A stretch of DNA of 55,594 bases, taken from UMGS1052 sp045532035 (GTDB lineage Bacteria; Bacillota; Clostridia; Oscillospirales; CAG-382). Below are positions 1 to 8,154 of this stretch, in pieces; within the stretch, counting starts at the first letter, position 1, and every line of letters begins with the position of its first letter. A program made the translations under genes and the position numbers. A model generated the notes under the pieces. That model had not been told where the DNA came from. It saw nothing but the letters and a program-made list of their open reading frames with translations, and did not search any database. Location: contig JAZSFD010000015.1 of NCBI GenBank assembly GCA_045532035.1, positions 1-55,594 of the forward strand, given 5' to 3'.

Positions 1-63
1 AAACGGCGAAAACCAACTTGAATTTATACAAAAGCTATAGAACTAAAAAAATACAGCACAAAA

Positions 64-98
64 AGACCAATGAAAAAAATTTAAAGTTACATTGGTCT
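64..98 (-). terminator. Probable terminator of the recombinase gene
   Basis: Inverted arms AGACCAATG (64-72) and CATTGGTCT (90-98) can pair. On the minus strand the stem is followed by a short T run. It lies about 150 bases downstream of the minus-strand recombinase that ends at 250, so it may end that transcript. The loop is long (17 bases), which lowers confidence. Confidence 0.45.
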
Positions 99-249
99 GC
101 TTTGTTATGCCTTAACTTGTAAAAAAGTTTATGTAGTTTTATGTAAATCATTGACTTAAAACACATTTTGTGGTATGATAAACAAGTAAAGTTGTATTTA
201 TATTGCTTACAACAAAATGACAATACCACATAATTGGAATTATGTCATC

Positions 250-1089
250 TTAACATTTTAGTAGTCCCAGTTTTTCAATATGCCTCTTATGCACCTCACC
301 CGTTTCCATCGTATAAATTCTTGTGGTATTCACGCTTGAATGTCCGAGAATATCGGCAAGGCGTACAATGTCTTTCTGAAGCGAATAGTAAGTGCGAGCG
401 AAAAGATGACGAAGATTGTGTGGGAACACCTTATCTTTTGAAACTCCTGCGGATTCGCAGAGCTTTTTCATGTCTGACCAAATATTACTTCTATCAAGCG
501 GTTTGCCTGTTCGGGACACGAACACGGAGCCGCTTGTTATTTTTTGCTCTCTCATATATCGTGTAAGAAGCTTACAAAGAGCTTTCGGCAAGAATACCTG
601 ACGCAGTTTGCCCTTGCAGTTGATACTTGCAACTCCTGTATTAACGGCGGCTACCGTTATAAAGCGTAATTCTGACACACGGATACCGGTTGAGCATATA
701 GTCTGCATCAACAGATAAAGTCTCTCATTCTTCTTTGACTTTGCCGCATCAAGAAGTCGTTCATATTCCGCTTTGGTCAGTTCTTTGTCTTTCGAAGCAA
801 ATATCTGTTTTTGAATCTTTAAGGATTTAACCTTACAGTCATACCACTCGTTGTAGGTGAAAAAGCTATTGAGGGACGAGAGAACAGAGTTCACACTTGC
901 TGGCTTATAGTTCTCAATAAGATACGCCTTGTATTCGAGGACAGTCTGTTTATCTACACCTCTACCGCAGAGCCAGGCGAGAAAACCACTTATATCACGA
1001 ATATACTTTTCAAGTGTAGCATCGCTCTTTTCTTCGTTTATCAGATAATTCTTAAAGTTTTTAATAAGTTTTTCGGTGATTTTTTTCAT
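250..1089 (-). CDS. Tyrosine recombinase/integrase (XerD-like)
   Basis: A 279-residue site-specific recombinase that would cut and rejoin DNA through a covalent phosphotyrosine. The N-terminal ~90 residues look like a SAM-like core-binding domain. The catalytic domain shows the Arg in STGIRVSEL, a Lys in KGKLRQV, the HNLRH box, the GHSSVNTTRIY segment and a likely nucleophile Tyr in RIYTM. It lacks the arm-binding N-terminus of large integrases and resembles the small XerD-like recombinases common on Clostridia mobile elements. The ATG has AAAGGAG nine bases upstream. It lies on the same strand as the larger integrase 1 kb away, so it is probably a second recombinase of one element. Its DNA target is unknown; it could be an invertase rather than an integrase. 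Confidence 0.85.
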   Translation of the reverse strand: MKKITEKLIKNFKNYLINEEKSDATLEKYIRDISGFLAWLCGRGVDKQTVLEYKAYLIENYKPASVNSVLSSLNSFFTYNEWYDCKVKSLKIQKQIFASKDKELTKAEYERLLDAAKSKKNERLYLLMQTICSTGIRVSELRFITVAAVNTGVASINCKGKLRQVFLPKALCKLLTRYMREQKITSGSVFVSRTGKPLDRSNIWSDMKKLCESAGVSKDKVFPHNLRHLFARTYYSLQKDIVRLADILGHSSVNTTRIYTMETGEVHKRHIEKLGLLKC

Positions 1090-1393
1090 TGTTTGACAAC
1101 TCCTTTGTTTTGATTTTACAGAATAATCTGTGTATATATTTTACCATATCGCAAAGATCTCATTCTAAAATGAAGTTATGAGTTGTCAATGATTTGCGTT
1201 ATTATGTCGATTATGTATTATGAATTTAAGTCATACCTAACCTCCGCCTCATAGTAGTTGTCAATAGTTTACGGAGCGTTGAAAAAGCTTGCAGGAAATA
1301 TTTTTGTTTTTTCTATCCTGAATACAGACAAATAATTATCGCCTCCTTACTAACTCCAATGTTTTGTGTATTCGACTGTAACACCTCGACACC

Positions 1394-1546
1394 TCAAATT
1401 GCACAAGCACATCTTTGCTCTCTTTTTCCTCCAAGACATCGCCGACACTTGTACTCACGTGGAGCATTTTTGCACTGTTTTACCTCTGCGTAGGTGCAAC
1501 CACAATTCCTGCAAGGAGATATGCCCCGAACCTCAAAATCGCACAT
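1394..1546 (-). CDS. Possible small cysteine-rich protein (weak)
   Basis: A 50-residue open frame starting MCDFEVRG carries a CRNCGC...C...CRRC...CAC pattern, suggestive of a zinc ribbon. GGAGGA lies about 15 bases before the ATG, which is far for a ribosome binding site. The frame stays open upstream of this start and other frames overlap it, so it may be fortuitous. I do not recognise a family. It sits downstream of the toxin gene on the same strand, but nothing in it resembles a HigA-type antitoxin. Confidence 0.18.
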   Translation of the reverse strand: MCDFEVRGISPCRNCGCTYAEVKQCKNAPREYKCRRCLGGKREQRCACAI

Positions 1547-1653
1547 ATTTTGAGCCGATTTCTCCTCCCTCCGCAGTACCCTCCGACTAACTTGATTTTT
1601 TGAAAAATCCCAAGTCCCAAAACCCTTGATATACAAGGCATTTGGGGGTGCTG

Positions 1654-1724
1654 ACACCAGGAGAAATCGACTTTTTTATACAGCTTCAAAAACACACTTC
1701 AAAAAAGTGCTTTTCTCCTGGTGT
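1654..1724. repeat. 13-base perfect inverted repeat
   Basis: ACACCAGGAGAAA (1654-1666) and TTTCTCCTGGTGT (1712-1724) are perfect inverted copies separated by 45 bases. A smaller inner hairpin lies around 1693-1709 (CACTTC...GAAGTG-like arms). It starts just after the toxin stop codon. No T tract follows on the minus strand, so it is not a classic terminator. It could be a recombinase site, an mRNA-stabilising stem or a remnant of a short element. Confidence 0.6.
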
Positions 1725-1736
1725 AAAGCTCAAAAA

Positions 1737-2090
1737 TCAAGAGCAAATTTGAATATCAATGATAGTTTTGCTATCACAATTTAAGTTCTTATGTGCCTTC
1801 TCAAATGCTCGTAAATTATCCTTTTTGTCGTGCTTGTAAAATCCGTAGAGAAGTACAATATCTCCGTCAGAAAGCGTAAATAAAATCCTTGCCATATTGC
1901 CTGATGCCTTTGCTCTAAGCTCATACAGGTGGTTGTATTTACCGATTGAAATGTGCTTTACATACGGCTCGGTCAACGGATTTTTGTCATCCGTGAGATA
2001 CATAAGCACAAAGCCGATTTTCTTTCTTGTCTTATCGTCGGCTTCATTCAAAAACTCCTTTACTGCATTACTCGCAAATATCTTTCTCAT
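1737..2090 (-). CDS. RelE/HigB-like toxin (Gp49-like family)
   Basis: A 117-residue protein of the RelE/ParE superfamily, nearest to phage Gp49-like/HigB toxins that cleave mRNA on the ribosome. Supporting features are the opening MRKIFASNAVKEFL, the IGKYNHLYELRAKASGNMARILF core strand with its basic residues, and YGFYKHDKK near the C-terminus. I chose the ATG at 2088-2090 because AAGGAGG lies six bases upstream; further ATGs upstream have no spacing for it. This start overlaps the end of the integrase gene by 23 bases, so the two are probably translated together. The partner antitoxin normally follows directly, but none is seen. It may be an orphan toxin or an element-borne nuclease with another role. 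Confidence 0.75.
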   Translation of the reverse strand: MRKIFASNAVKEFLNEADDKTRKKIGFVLMYLTDDKNPLTEPYVKHISIGKYNHLYELRAKASGNMARILFTLSDGDIVLLYGFYKHDKKDNLRAFEKAHKNLNCDSKTIIDIQICS

Positions 2091-3282
2091 TCTCATCCTC
2101 CTTGTCATTAAATGCCGCAAAACTTACGGCACTCTCTAAAGCCTGTCTTGCCATACCGCCCATTTTCTCCGTTATGTGAGTATAATAGCGGAGCGTAAAT
2201 TCAAGCTTTGAATGTCCTAGCGTTTCCTGCACATATCTCGGACTTATTCCGCTTTCTGCAAGAACTGTGGCGTAGGTGTGCCGCAAATTGTGAAATTTGA
2301 ACGGTATATCAAGGTCTGCTTTAAGTGTTCGTGACATAAACTTGATACTGTTTGTCGTGAGCATTTCGCCATTGACTTTGACATTTACAAAGTCTGTAAT
2401 TTCCATCAGTTTTTCCTTGTTTCGCACAAGGCGTTCCGTAACAAAATTTCGCTTGTATCCATCACCGTAAAATGCCTTGTTTTCTTCCTGCTTTGCTTTG
2501 AGATTTTTAAGGTAGGCACAAAAGCTGTCGGTGATGTTTACACTTCTGTATGCGTTGGTTGTTTTAAGAGGGCAGAAGCACCACTTTTTGTCCTGGAACA
2601 AAAGCTGCTTATGTACCTTAATTTTGCGGTTTTCAAAGTCAATATCACCCCACTGAAGTCCAAAGACCTCACTTTCGCGAAGTCCCGTGTTAAGTGCAAT
2701 ATAAAAAGGCACGATAACATTGGTTCCCTGCAAACGCTGTTCCATTGCACGAAGCTCGTCGGGAGTATATGCTCTTATCTCGCCCTTGTGTCTTGGATCG
2801 GGTGGTGGAGTTATTTCGCAGAAAATGTCCTTTTTGAGATACTGCCGTTTGTGTGCGTAACCGAAAAGCACTTTCAAAAACTTATATAGACCCTTTACAA
2901 ATTCCTCGCTGAGATAGGTTCTTTTCTCATTGAGAAAGTCGTTTATCATATTTGCATTGATTTGGTACATATAAAAGCTGCCGAACCGATCCGCATAATG
3001 ATTCTTGTAAAGCGACTTATAACGCACGATGGTTGCATAGGCTCTTGTTGCCGGAGCTTCGTTTTCGATAAATTCCGTGTAGACCTCGGTGAAGGTGATT
3101 TTCTTGTTCTCCACATAATCGCCCGTGTTGTTGTAGAGGTAGAGAACATCATTGAGAGCTTTTGCGGCTTCCTTTTTAGTTTTGTAGCCACTTCGCTCAA
3201 TCTGATTTCTTTTGCCGCCTGCCGCACCAAATTCAGCTCTGTACGACCAGGTAGCTCCCTTTTTTCTGATACTTCCTTGCAT
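2068..3282 (-). CDS. int: Tn916/phage-type tyrosine integrase
   Basis: A 404-residue integrase that would insert and excise the mobile element. The N-terminal ~55 residues (MQGSIRKKGATWSYRAEFG...) look like the AP2-like arm-binding domain that recognises repeats near the element ends. A SAM-like core-binding domain follows (~60-160). The catalytic domain has the Arg in TGLRESEVFG, the HNLRHTYA box and the LGHSKLEFTLRYY segment with the nucleophile Tyr. The ATG is preceded by AGGAGGAT at good spacing. It is the last gene before core chromosomal genes, with a repeat-rich palindrome just upstream, as expected for the integrase end of an element. Confidence 0.93.
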   Translation of the reverse strand: MQGSIRKKGATWSYRAEFGAAGGKRNQIERSGYKTKKEAAKALNDVLYLYNNTGDYVENKKITFTEVYTEFIENEAPATRAYATIVRYKSLYKNHYADRFGSFYMYQINANMINDFLNEKRTYLSEEFVKGLYKFLKVLFGYAHKRQYLKKDIFCEITPPPDPRHKGEIRAYTPDELRAMEQRLQGTNVIVPFYIALNTGLRESEVFGLQWGDIDFENRKIKVHKQLLFQDKKWCFCPLKTTNAYRSVNITDSFCAYLKNLKAKQEENKAFYGDGYKRNFVTERLVRNKEKLMEITDFVNVKVNGEMLTTNSIKFMSRTLKADLDIPFKFHNLRHTYATVLAESGISPRYVQETLGHSKLEFTLRYYTHITEKMGGMARQALESAVSFAAFNDKEDENEKDICE

Positions 3283-3401
3283 AAAAATATCCTCCTGAAT
3301 AATAATTTAAAAATATAGGCAATTTCGGAGCTGAAATTCCCCTCATTTTTCACACCGATTTTATCAAATAAAAATCCCAAATCTTAATTTTTAGGCAAAA
3401 A

Positions 3402-3525
3402 AATTTCCCACGAAACGATTTTTTGACACCCCGAAAACCCTTGTGGCAAGGGCGTTTCGGGAGATTTCGTGGGAAATTATTTTTTTCGGGCGATTTTTCT
3501 CTCTTTTCCCACGGATTTCCCACGG
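3402..3525. repeat. Nested palindrome and TTTCCCACG repeats beside int
   Basis: Outer arms AATTTCCCACGAAA (3402-3415) and TTTCGTGGGAAATT (3465-3478) are perfect inverted copies. Inside them CCCGAAAACCCTTG pairs imperfectly with AAGGGCGTTTCGGG around 3430-3461. Two further direct copies of TTTCCCACGG lie at 3505-3514 and 3516-3525, 11 bases apart. The four TTTCCCACG units upstream of int are good candidates for integrase arm-type sites. The 400 bases 3283-3682 otherwise hold only the terminator at 3541-3588. Confidence 0.6.
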
Positions 3526-3540
3526 GACAGAAAAATACAT

Positions 3541-3588
3541 ATAAATAAAAAAGAAACACGACTATCTAAAATCAGATAATCGTGTTTC
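3541..3588 (-). terminator. Rho-independent terminator after rubrerythrin
   Basis: GAAACACGACTATCT (3553-3567) pairs with the arm at 3573-3588 with one mismatch. Read on the minus strand the stem is followed by TTTTTTATTTAT. It is about 95 bases downstream of the rubrerythrin stop and probably marks the last chromosomal signal before the mobile element. Confidence 0.75.
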
Positions 3589-3682
3589 GTGATTATTCCG
3601 AATAAAGCTAAGCTTTATTGCAAAAAGCCTTATTTTAAGCCATTCTCAGAGGATATTTAACTTTATTTTTTCGTATCTAATA

Positions 3683-4270
3683 TTAGTTAAAATATCTCTT
3701 AAGGAGACCCTCGAAGCCTTTTCCATGACGAGCTTCGTCGCGAGCCATTTCATGTACGGTGTCGTGGATCGCGTCAAGTCCGTTCTTCTTTGCGCAAGCT
3801 GCGAGGTCAAACTTACCCTTGGTTGCGCCGTATTCGCAGTCAACTCTCCACTTGAGGTTATCCTTTGTTGTAGCCTTCATGTTGGGTTCAAGATCTTCGC
3901 CGAGAAGTTCAGCAAACTTTGCTGCGTGCTCTGCTTCTTCAAAAGCTGCCTTTTCCCAGTAGAGTCCCACTTCGGGATAGCCTTCACGGTGTGCAATGCG
4001 AGCCATGCAGAGGTACATTCCGACTTCTGCACATTCGCCATTGAAGTTTGCCATGAGCTGTTCGAATATGTACTTCTTGTCTTCCTCCGAGATATCGGGG
4101 TTGTTCTTTACGGTCTTTGCATATACGCCGTATTCATGTTCAGCAGCAAGAGCAGCGCCCTCTTCCATGATATTGAACTTTTCTGCGGGAACCTTACATA
4201 CGGGGCACTTTTCGGGAGCAGAATCACCCTCGTGTACATAACCGCAAACCGAGCATACAAACTTTTTCAT
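3683..4270 (-). CDS. Reverse rubrerythrin
   Basis: A 195-residue non-haem iron peroxidase that reduces hydrogen peroxide in the cytoplasm of anaerobes. The rubredoxin-like domain is at the N-terminus (CSVCGY at residues ~5-8 and CPVC at ~22-25). The ferritin-like four-helix domain follows, with diiron ligands in the ...NGECAEVGMYL..., AFEEAEHA and DEARHGKGFEGL segments. Domain order is reversed relative to classical rubrerythrin. I chose the ATG at 4268-4270 because AGGAGG lies ten bases upstream. It follows the PerR-type gene on the same strand and likely shares its promoter. Confidence 0.93.
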   Translation of the reverse strand: MKKFVCSVCGYVHEGDSAPEKCPVCKVPAEKFNIMEEGAALAAEHEYGVYAKTVKNNPDISEEDKKYIFEQLMANFNGECAEVGMYLCMARIAHREGYPEVGLYWEKAAFEEAEHAAKFAELLGEDLEPNMKATTKDNLKWRVDCEYGATKGKFDLAACAKKNGLDAIHDTVHEMARDEARHGKGFEGLLKRYFN

Positions 4271-4334
4271 AACTTTTTCCTCCTGTTGATAAGAAATATT
4301 TATTTTATTTTTAATTAACCGCGTCAAGCGGGAG

Positions 4335-4724
4335 TTAACTTTGAGAATTACATTCGGCGCAATTCCCTTTGAAAATCACCGAACATTCGCTTACACAAGC
4401 GCCGCTTTTTTGCTGGGCATCCCCTTTGAGCATCTGCGTGTAATCCGAAAAGATATCAATGATCTTACCGCAGGCGGTACAGATCAGATGGGAATGGGGC
4501 GATGTGTCGCCGTCGAAATGATCGCTTCCTGTTCCGACATCCAGCTTCAATATCGTGCCGTCAGACGAAAGCTTTGATAGATTACGATAGACCGTGCCGA
4601 GGCTGATATTCGGGATCTGCTCCCTTGCTTTCGCATAGATCCAGTCGGCATCGGGATGACATTTTGTGTTTCTCAAAATCTCAATGAGAAGGTCACGCTG
4701 TCGGCTGTGCTTTGTGTTTTGCAT
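4335..4724 (-). CDS. perR: PerR-type Fur family peroxide regulator
   Basis: A 129-residue metal-dependent repressor with the winged-helix segment (KCHPDADWIYAKAREQ, ISLGTVYRNLSKL), a HSHLICTACGKIID metal-binding stretch and a final CAEC. Four cysteines (CTAC, CAEC) form the structural zinc site of the Fur family. Assignment to PerR rather than Fur or Zur rests on the small size and on the adjacent rubrerythrin gene. A perfect 7-1-7 palindrome just upstream (4740-4754) suggests autoregulation and control of the rubrerythrin. A second Fur family gene at 18257-18721 is the zinc regulator. Confidence 0.85.
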   Translation of the reverse strand: MQNTKHSRQRDLLIEILRNTKCHPDADWIYAKAREQIPNISLGTVYRNLSKLSSDGTILKLDVGTGSDHFDGDTSPHSHLICTACGKIIDIFSDYTQMLKGDAQQKSGACVSECSVIFKGNCAECNSQS

Positions 4725-4739
4725 TGTTCACCACCCCAA

Positions 4740-4754
4740 TAACGATAATCGTTA
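4740..4754. promoter_or_regulatory. Probable PerR operator
   Basis: TAACGATAATCGTTA is a perfect 15-base palindrome with 7-1-7 symmetry, the geometry of Per and Fur boxes. It lies 16 bases upstream of the perR start codon. Confidence 0.7.
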
Positions 4755-4830
4755 CTATTATTATATTTATTTTTTTGCATTTGTCAATAGTTTTTTTGAA
4801 AAAAATTGAATTATTTTCTTTTTACAGCAA

Positions 4831-4866
4831 AAATCCTCTCGCAACCCAGTTGCGAGAGGATTTTTT
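4831..4866. terminator. Bidirectional terminator (engB side)
   Basis: AATCCTCTCGCAA and TTGCGAGAGGATT form a 13-base stem with a five-base loop, flanked by T tracts on the plus side and A tracts on the other. It abuts the engB stop codon and would end the lon-engB transcript. Confidence 0.85.
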
Positions 4867-5491
4867 ATTCATTCTCAGTATCGTTTTCTGCGTTTTTCAG
4901 AAACTCACAAAATTCCTCGATTATCTCCCAGACATCCTTCACACCCTCCCCTGTTTTCGAAGAAAAAGGAATGATTGCAGCATCTGCCGGAATACCGTCA
5001 TGGGAAAGGATTCCCTGAATACTCTTTTCCCGATTGGTTTTATTGAGTTTATCCGCCTTTGTGGTGATAATGGCAAAGGGAAGCTCGGCATCTACAAGGT
5101 ATTTCAACATCACATCGTCATCCTTTGTGAGTCCGACCTTCAGATCAACAAGCAGAAGAAACAGAATGTTTGCATCAAGGGTAAAGTATTTATCAATGAA
5201 CTGCTTCCACTTATCACGCTCATCAAAGGAACGCTTTGCATATCCGTAGCCCGGAAGATCCACAAGATAGACCGTGTCATCAACATCATATGCGTTGACG
5301 GTGATGGTCTTGCCGGGCTCGGCGCTGACGCGCGCCAGAGATTTGCGATTGAGAAGCTTATTTATCAGCGAGGATTTTCCCGCATTCGATCTGCCGCACA
5401 TTGCAATCTGAGGCTTTGTCAGATCAAGCTTTCCGGGAAGCTGAGAGGCATTGCCCGCCGTAAAGAAAAGTTCTGCTTTATTCAGGTTCAT
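4865..5491 (-). CDS. engB: Ribosome biogenesis GTPase EngB/YsxC
   Basis: A 208-residue TRAFAC-class GTPase needed for assembly of the large ribosomal subunit. The G motifs are visible: G1 GRSNAGKSS (~33-41), a G2 threonine in the PGKT segment, G3 DLPGYGYAK, G4 TKAD and G5 SSKTG. Length is usual for the family. The start overlaps the lon stop by four bases (ATGA-type), so translation is probably coupled to lon. Adjacency of lon and engB is a known gene order in Bacillota. Confidence 0.96.
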   Translation of the reverse strand: MNLNKAELFFTAGNASQLPGKLDLTKPQIAMCGRSNAGKSSLINKLLNRKSLARVSAEPGKTITVNAYDVDDTVYLVDLPGYGYAKRSFDERDKWKQFIDKYFTLDANILFLLLVDLKVGLTKDDDVMLKYLVDAELPFAIITTKADKLNKTNREKSIQGILSHDGIPADAAIIPFSSKTGEGVKDVWEIIEEFCEFLKNAENDTENE

Positions 5492-7896
5492 CTTGCACCA
5501 CCTGTTACACTTGATATCTGTTCCGAAAGAGACTCGGATGGAATGTATATTCCCTGCTCCGGAAGCTCCGGATTGTCTTTCTTTTCAAGGGCAATATCAA
5601 GTACCTCGTCAATAGTTTTGACGGGAACAAAAAGAATATGCTCCTTAACCTCGGAATCCACCTCTTCAAGGTCGATTATATTATCATGCGGAATGATAAC
5701 CGTCTTGCAACCATGCTTATATGCTGCCATTGACTTTTCCCGGAGCCCTCCGATGGGAAGAACTCTGCCGTGGAGAGTGATCTCTCCTGTCATTGCCACA
5801 TCTCCTCTGACGGCAATTCCCGAAAGTTCCGAAACAATCGCCGTGGCACAGGTCACACCTGCCGATGGACCATCCTTCGGGACAGCTCCCTCGGGAAAAT
5901 GGATGTGAAGATCGTACTTTTTATAAAATTCCTTATCAATTCCGTACTTTTCGTAGTTCTTGCGGACATAAGTCACCGCCGCCTGCGCCGATTCCTTCAT
6001 GACATCGCCAAGCTTTCCTGTGAGCTCAAGCTTGCCTGTTCCATCGACCGACACGGCTTCTGCCTGCAAAAGCTCTCCGCCGACCTCGGTCCACGCAAGA
6101 CCGTTTACAACACCTACACGGGCGTCGTTTTTGCTTTCGGGGTCACGGTATTTCTGCTTTCCGAGATATTCGGAAAGATCTGCAGCAGTTACAGCAAAGC
6201 TCTTTTTTCCTGTTTCGACGATCTTGCGTGCAACCTTGCGGCAAAGAGCTGCCGCCTCACGCGAAAGGTTACGGACGCCCGATTCCTTTGTATAATGATC
6301 GATCATCTCGCAGATTGCATCGTCAGATATCTTAAGCGCGCGCTTTGTTAGACCATGGCGCTTGAGCTCCTTGGGAAGAAGATGATTCTTGAAGATAGCT
6401 ATCTTTTCACTTCTTGTATAGGACGAAATGGAAATAACCTCCATTCGGTCAATAAGAGGACGGGAAACTGTATCAAGAGTGTTTGCCGTTGCCACAAAAA
6501 CACATTCGGAAAGATCAAGAGGTATCTCAAGAAAATGATCTCGGAATGCCTTGTTCTGGTCATTGTCAAGCACCTCGAGAAGAGCCGATGACGGGTCGCC
6601 GTGGGCATCACTCGTGAGCTTGTCCACCTCATCAAGAAGAATGACAGGATTCATCGTTCCTGCTGTTTTGAGAGCGTTGGCAATACGTCCGGGCATTGAG
6701 GCAATATAAGTTTTTCTGTGACCGCGGATATCAGCCTCATCACGCACACCGCCAAGAGAAACTCTGACAAATTTTCTTCCCAAAGCCTTTGCAACCGATG
6801 AAACCACCGATGATTTACCGACACCGGGAGGGCCTACAAGGCAGAGAATCTGTCCCGCAAGTCCGGGAGCAAGCTGCTTTACGGCAATAAATTCAAGAAT
6901 TCTGTCCTTGACCTTATCAAGTCCGTCGTGGTCGGCGTCAAGTATATTCTTTGCCGCCTCAACATCTGCTCTGCCCTTGGAATATGTCGACCACGGGATC
7001 TCAAGACATATGTCAAGATAGTTGCGGATGACTGTGCTTTCTGCAGAGCTGTAAGGCATCTTCTCAAGCTTTGAGAGCTCTTTTCTGAGCTTTTCTTCAA
7101 CAGATTCGGGAAGCTTTGCCTTTGATATCTTCTCGTCATATTCGTCGATATCCGAAAACTCACCGTCTCCCAGTTCATTCTGGATAACCTTCATCTGTTC
7201 ACGAAGATAGTATTCACGCTGATTTCTGTCGATGCGCTGTTTTACCTTTGCCTGAAGGTCAAGCTCGCTTTCGAGAAAAGCTTTTTCACCTTCCATAATA
7301 ACAAGAAGCTTTTCAAGTCTCTTAAGAGGATTGATCTCTGCAAGTATCTCCTGTCGAACCGAAAGCTTATAGATCACATTTACAGCGATAAAATCAGCAA
7401 GGAAGCCGGGATCCTTAATTGCTTGAATAGCTGCAATTATTTCATTGGAGATCTTGGGAAGATATTTCAGAAATTCCTGGAACTGCTTTATGGCCTCACG
7501 GACAAGAAGCTCCCCTCGAAGACCTCCGTTATCAGTAAGCTTTATCGACCTTACAAAGACATCCGCAAAGTCACAATCAGCGCCCTCTTCAACAGAAACT
7601 AGTTCAGCACGATTTTTACCCTCGATAAAAACACGCACATGACCGTCGGGAAGATTCATTACCTGCTTCACTTTGGCAGTTATGCCGACAGTGCAAAGCT
7701 CATTGTCTGACGAGTCCTCGCTCTTGAAGGAAACAGCAAATATCATGCCGTCGCCATCGAATGCGGCTCTTGCAATATCAATATCAGATTTTTCCGAAAG
7801 CTCAAGACTTGTCGGAAGTCCGGGAAAAATTACGACATTTCTCAGCCTGAGCAACGGGAAAATACCTTTTTCGACTTTTTCTATGTATTTTGACAT
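5488..7896 (-). CDS. lon: ATP-dependent protease Lon
   Basis: An 802-residue cytoplasmic AAA+ serine protease that degrades misfolded and regulatory proteins. It shows the N-terminal LON substrate-binding domain (~1-200), a coiled-coil linker, Walker A GPPGVGKSS, Walker B ILLDEVDK, a sensor region and the C-terminal Ser-Lys protease domain. The catalytic dyad is S678 in KDGPSAG and K721 in GGLREKSMAA. Length matches LonA. It is the first gene of the lon-engB unit and is divergent from spo0A. Confidence 0.97.
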   Translation of the reverse strand: MSKYIEKVEKGIFPLLRLRNVVIFPGLPTSLELSEKSDIDIARAAFDGDGMIFAVSFKSEDSSDNELCTVGITAKVKQVMNLPDGHVRVFIEGKNRAELVSVEEGADCDFADVFVRSIKLTDNGGLRGELLVREAIKQFQEFLKYLPKISNEIIAAIQAIKDPGFLADFIAVNVIYKLSVRQEILAEINPLKRLEKLLVIMEGEKAFLESELDLQAKVKQRIDRNQREYYLREQMKVIQNELGDGEFSDIDEYDEKISKAKLPESVEEKLRKELSKLEKMPYSSAESTVIRNYLDICLEIPWSTYSKGRADVEAAKNILDADHDGLDKVKDRILEFIAVKQLAPGLAGQILCLVGPPGVGKSSVVSSVAKALGRKFVRVSLGGVRDEADIRGHRKTYIASMPGRIANALKTAGTMNPVILLDEVDKLTSDAHGDPSSALLEVLDNDQNKAFRDHFLEIPLDLSECVFVATANTLDTVSRPLIDRMEVISISSYTRSEKIAIFKNHLLPKELKRHGLTKRALKISDDAICEMIDHYTKESGVRNLSREAAALCRKVARKIVETGKKSFAVTAADLSEYLGKQKYRDPESKNDARVGVVNGLAWTEVGGELLQAEAVSVDGTGKLELTGKLGDVMKESAQAAVTYVRKNYEKYGIDKEFYKKYDLHIHFPEGAVPKDGPSAGVTCATAIVSELSGIAVRGDVAMTGEITLHGRVLPIGGLREKSMAAYKHGCKTVIIPHDNIIDLEEVDSEVKEHILFVPVKTIDEVLDIALEKKDNPELPEQGIYIPSESLSEQISSVTGGAR

Positions 7897-8065
7897 TTTT
7901 TCTCTCTTTCTTACTGAATCAGTATATTAAAAAGTGTGACTTATTATTTTCATAAATAATTGTTCTCGGGAAATGTATCCGAGGTATCATGGTATTTGTG
8001 CAGAAATCACAAAAGGTGATTAGAATTTACAGCATTTTGCACGAAAATCAAAAAACAAGTATTTT

Positions 8066-8108
8066 TTCGTCAAAAAGGCTTGCTTTTGTTGGTAAATTAT
8101 GGTAAAAT
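8066..8108 (+). promoter_or_regulatory. Probable spo0A promoter with a 0A-box-like site
   Basis: TTGCTT (8080-8085), a 17-base spacer and TAAAAT (8103-8108) fit a housekeeping promoter. Just upstream, TTCGTCAAA (8066-8074) differs at one position from the Spo0A box TTTGTCRAA, which would allow autoregulation. The rest of the 7897-8154 gap contains a small hairpin near 7974-7992 and presumably the lon promoter. Confidence 0.4.
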
Positions 8109-8154
8109 AACCACATGGAAACAAAATAACATAATGAAAGGCAAGGACATAGAT

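Larger units (their letters stand above)
1090..1736. other. Mobile-element spacer without a convincing gene
   Basis: The stretch between the small recombinase and the toxin gene holds only short overlapping frames and one inverted repeat. The recombinase promoter is probably within 1100-1160. No helix-turn-helix antitoxin or excisionase-like frame is visible. Confidence 0.5.

Noticed and set aside
1366..1590. Plus-strand frames in the mobile-element spacer
   Set aside because: They overlap other frames, have no ribosome binding site and show no family features.
3350..3559. Small minus-strand frame over the palindrome next to int
   Set aside because: Its sequence follows from the repeats and lacks a start signal; it reads as an artefact of the inverted repeat.
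4712..5908. A 398-codon plus-strand open frame
   Set aside because: It lies antisense to engB and the end of lon, which are certain genes, and has no family features or start signal.
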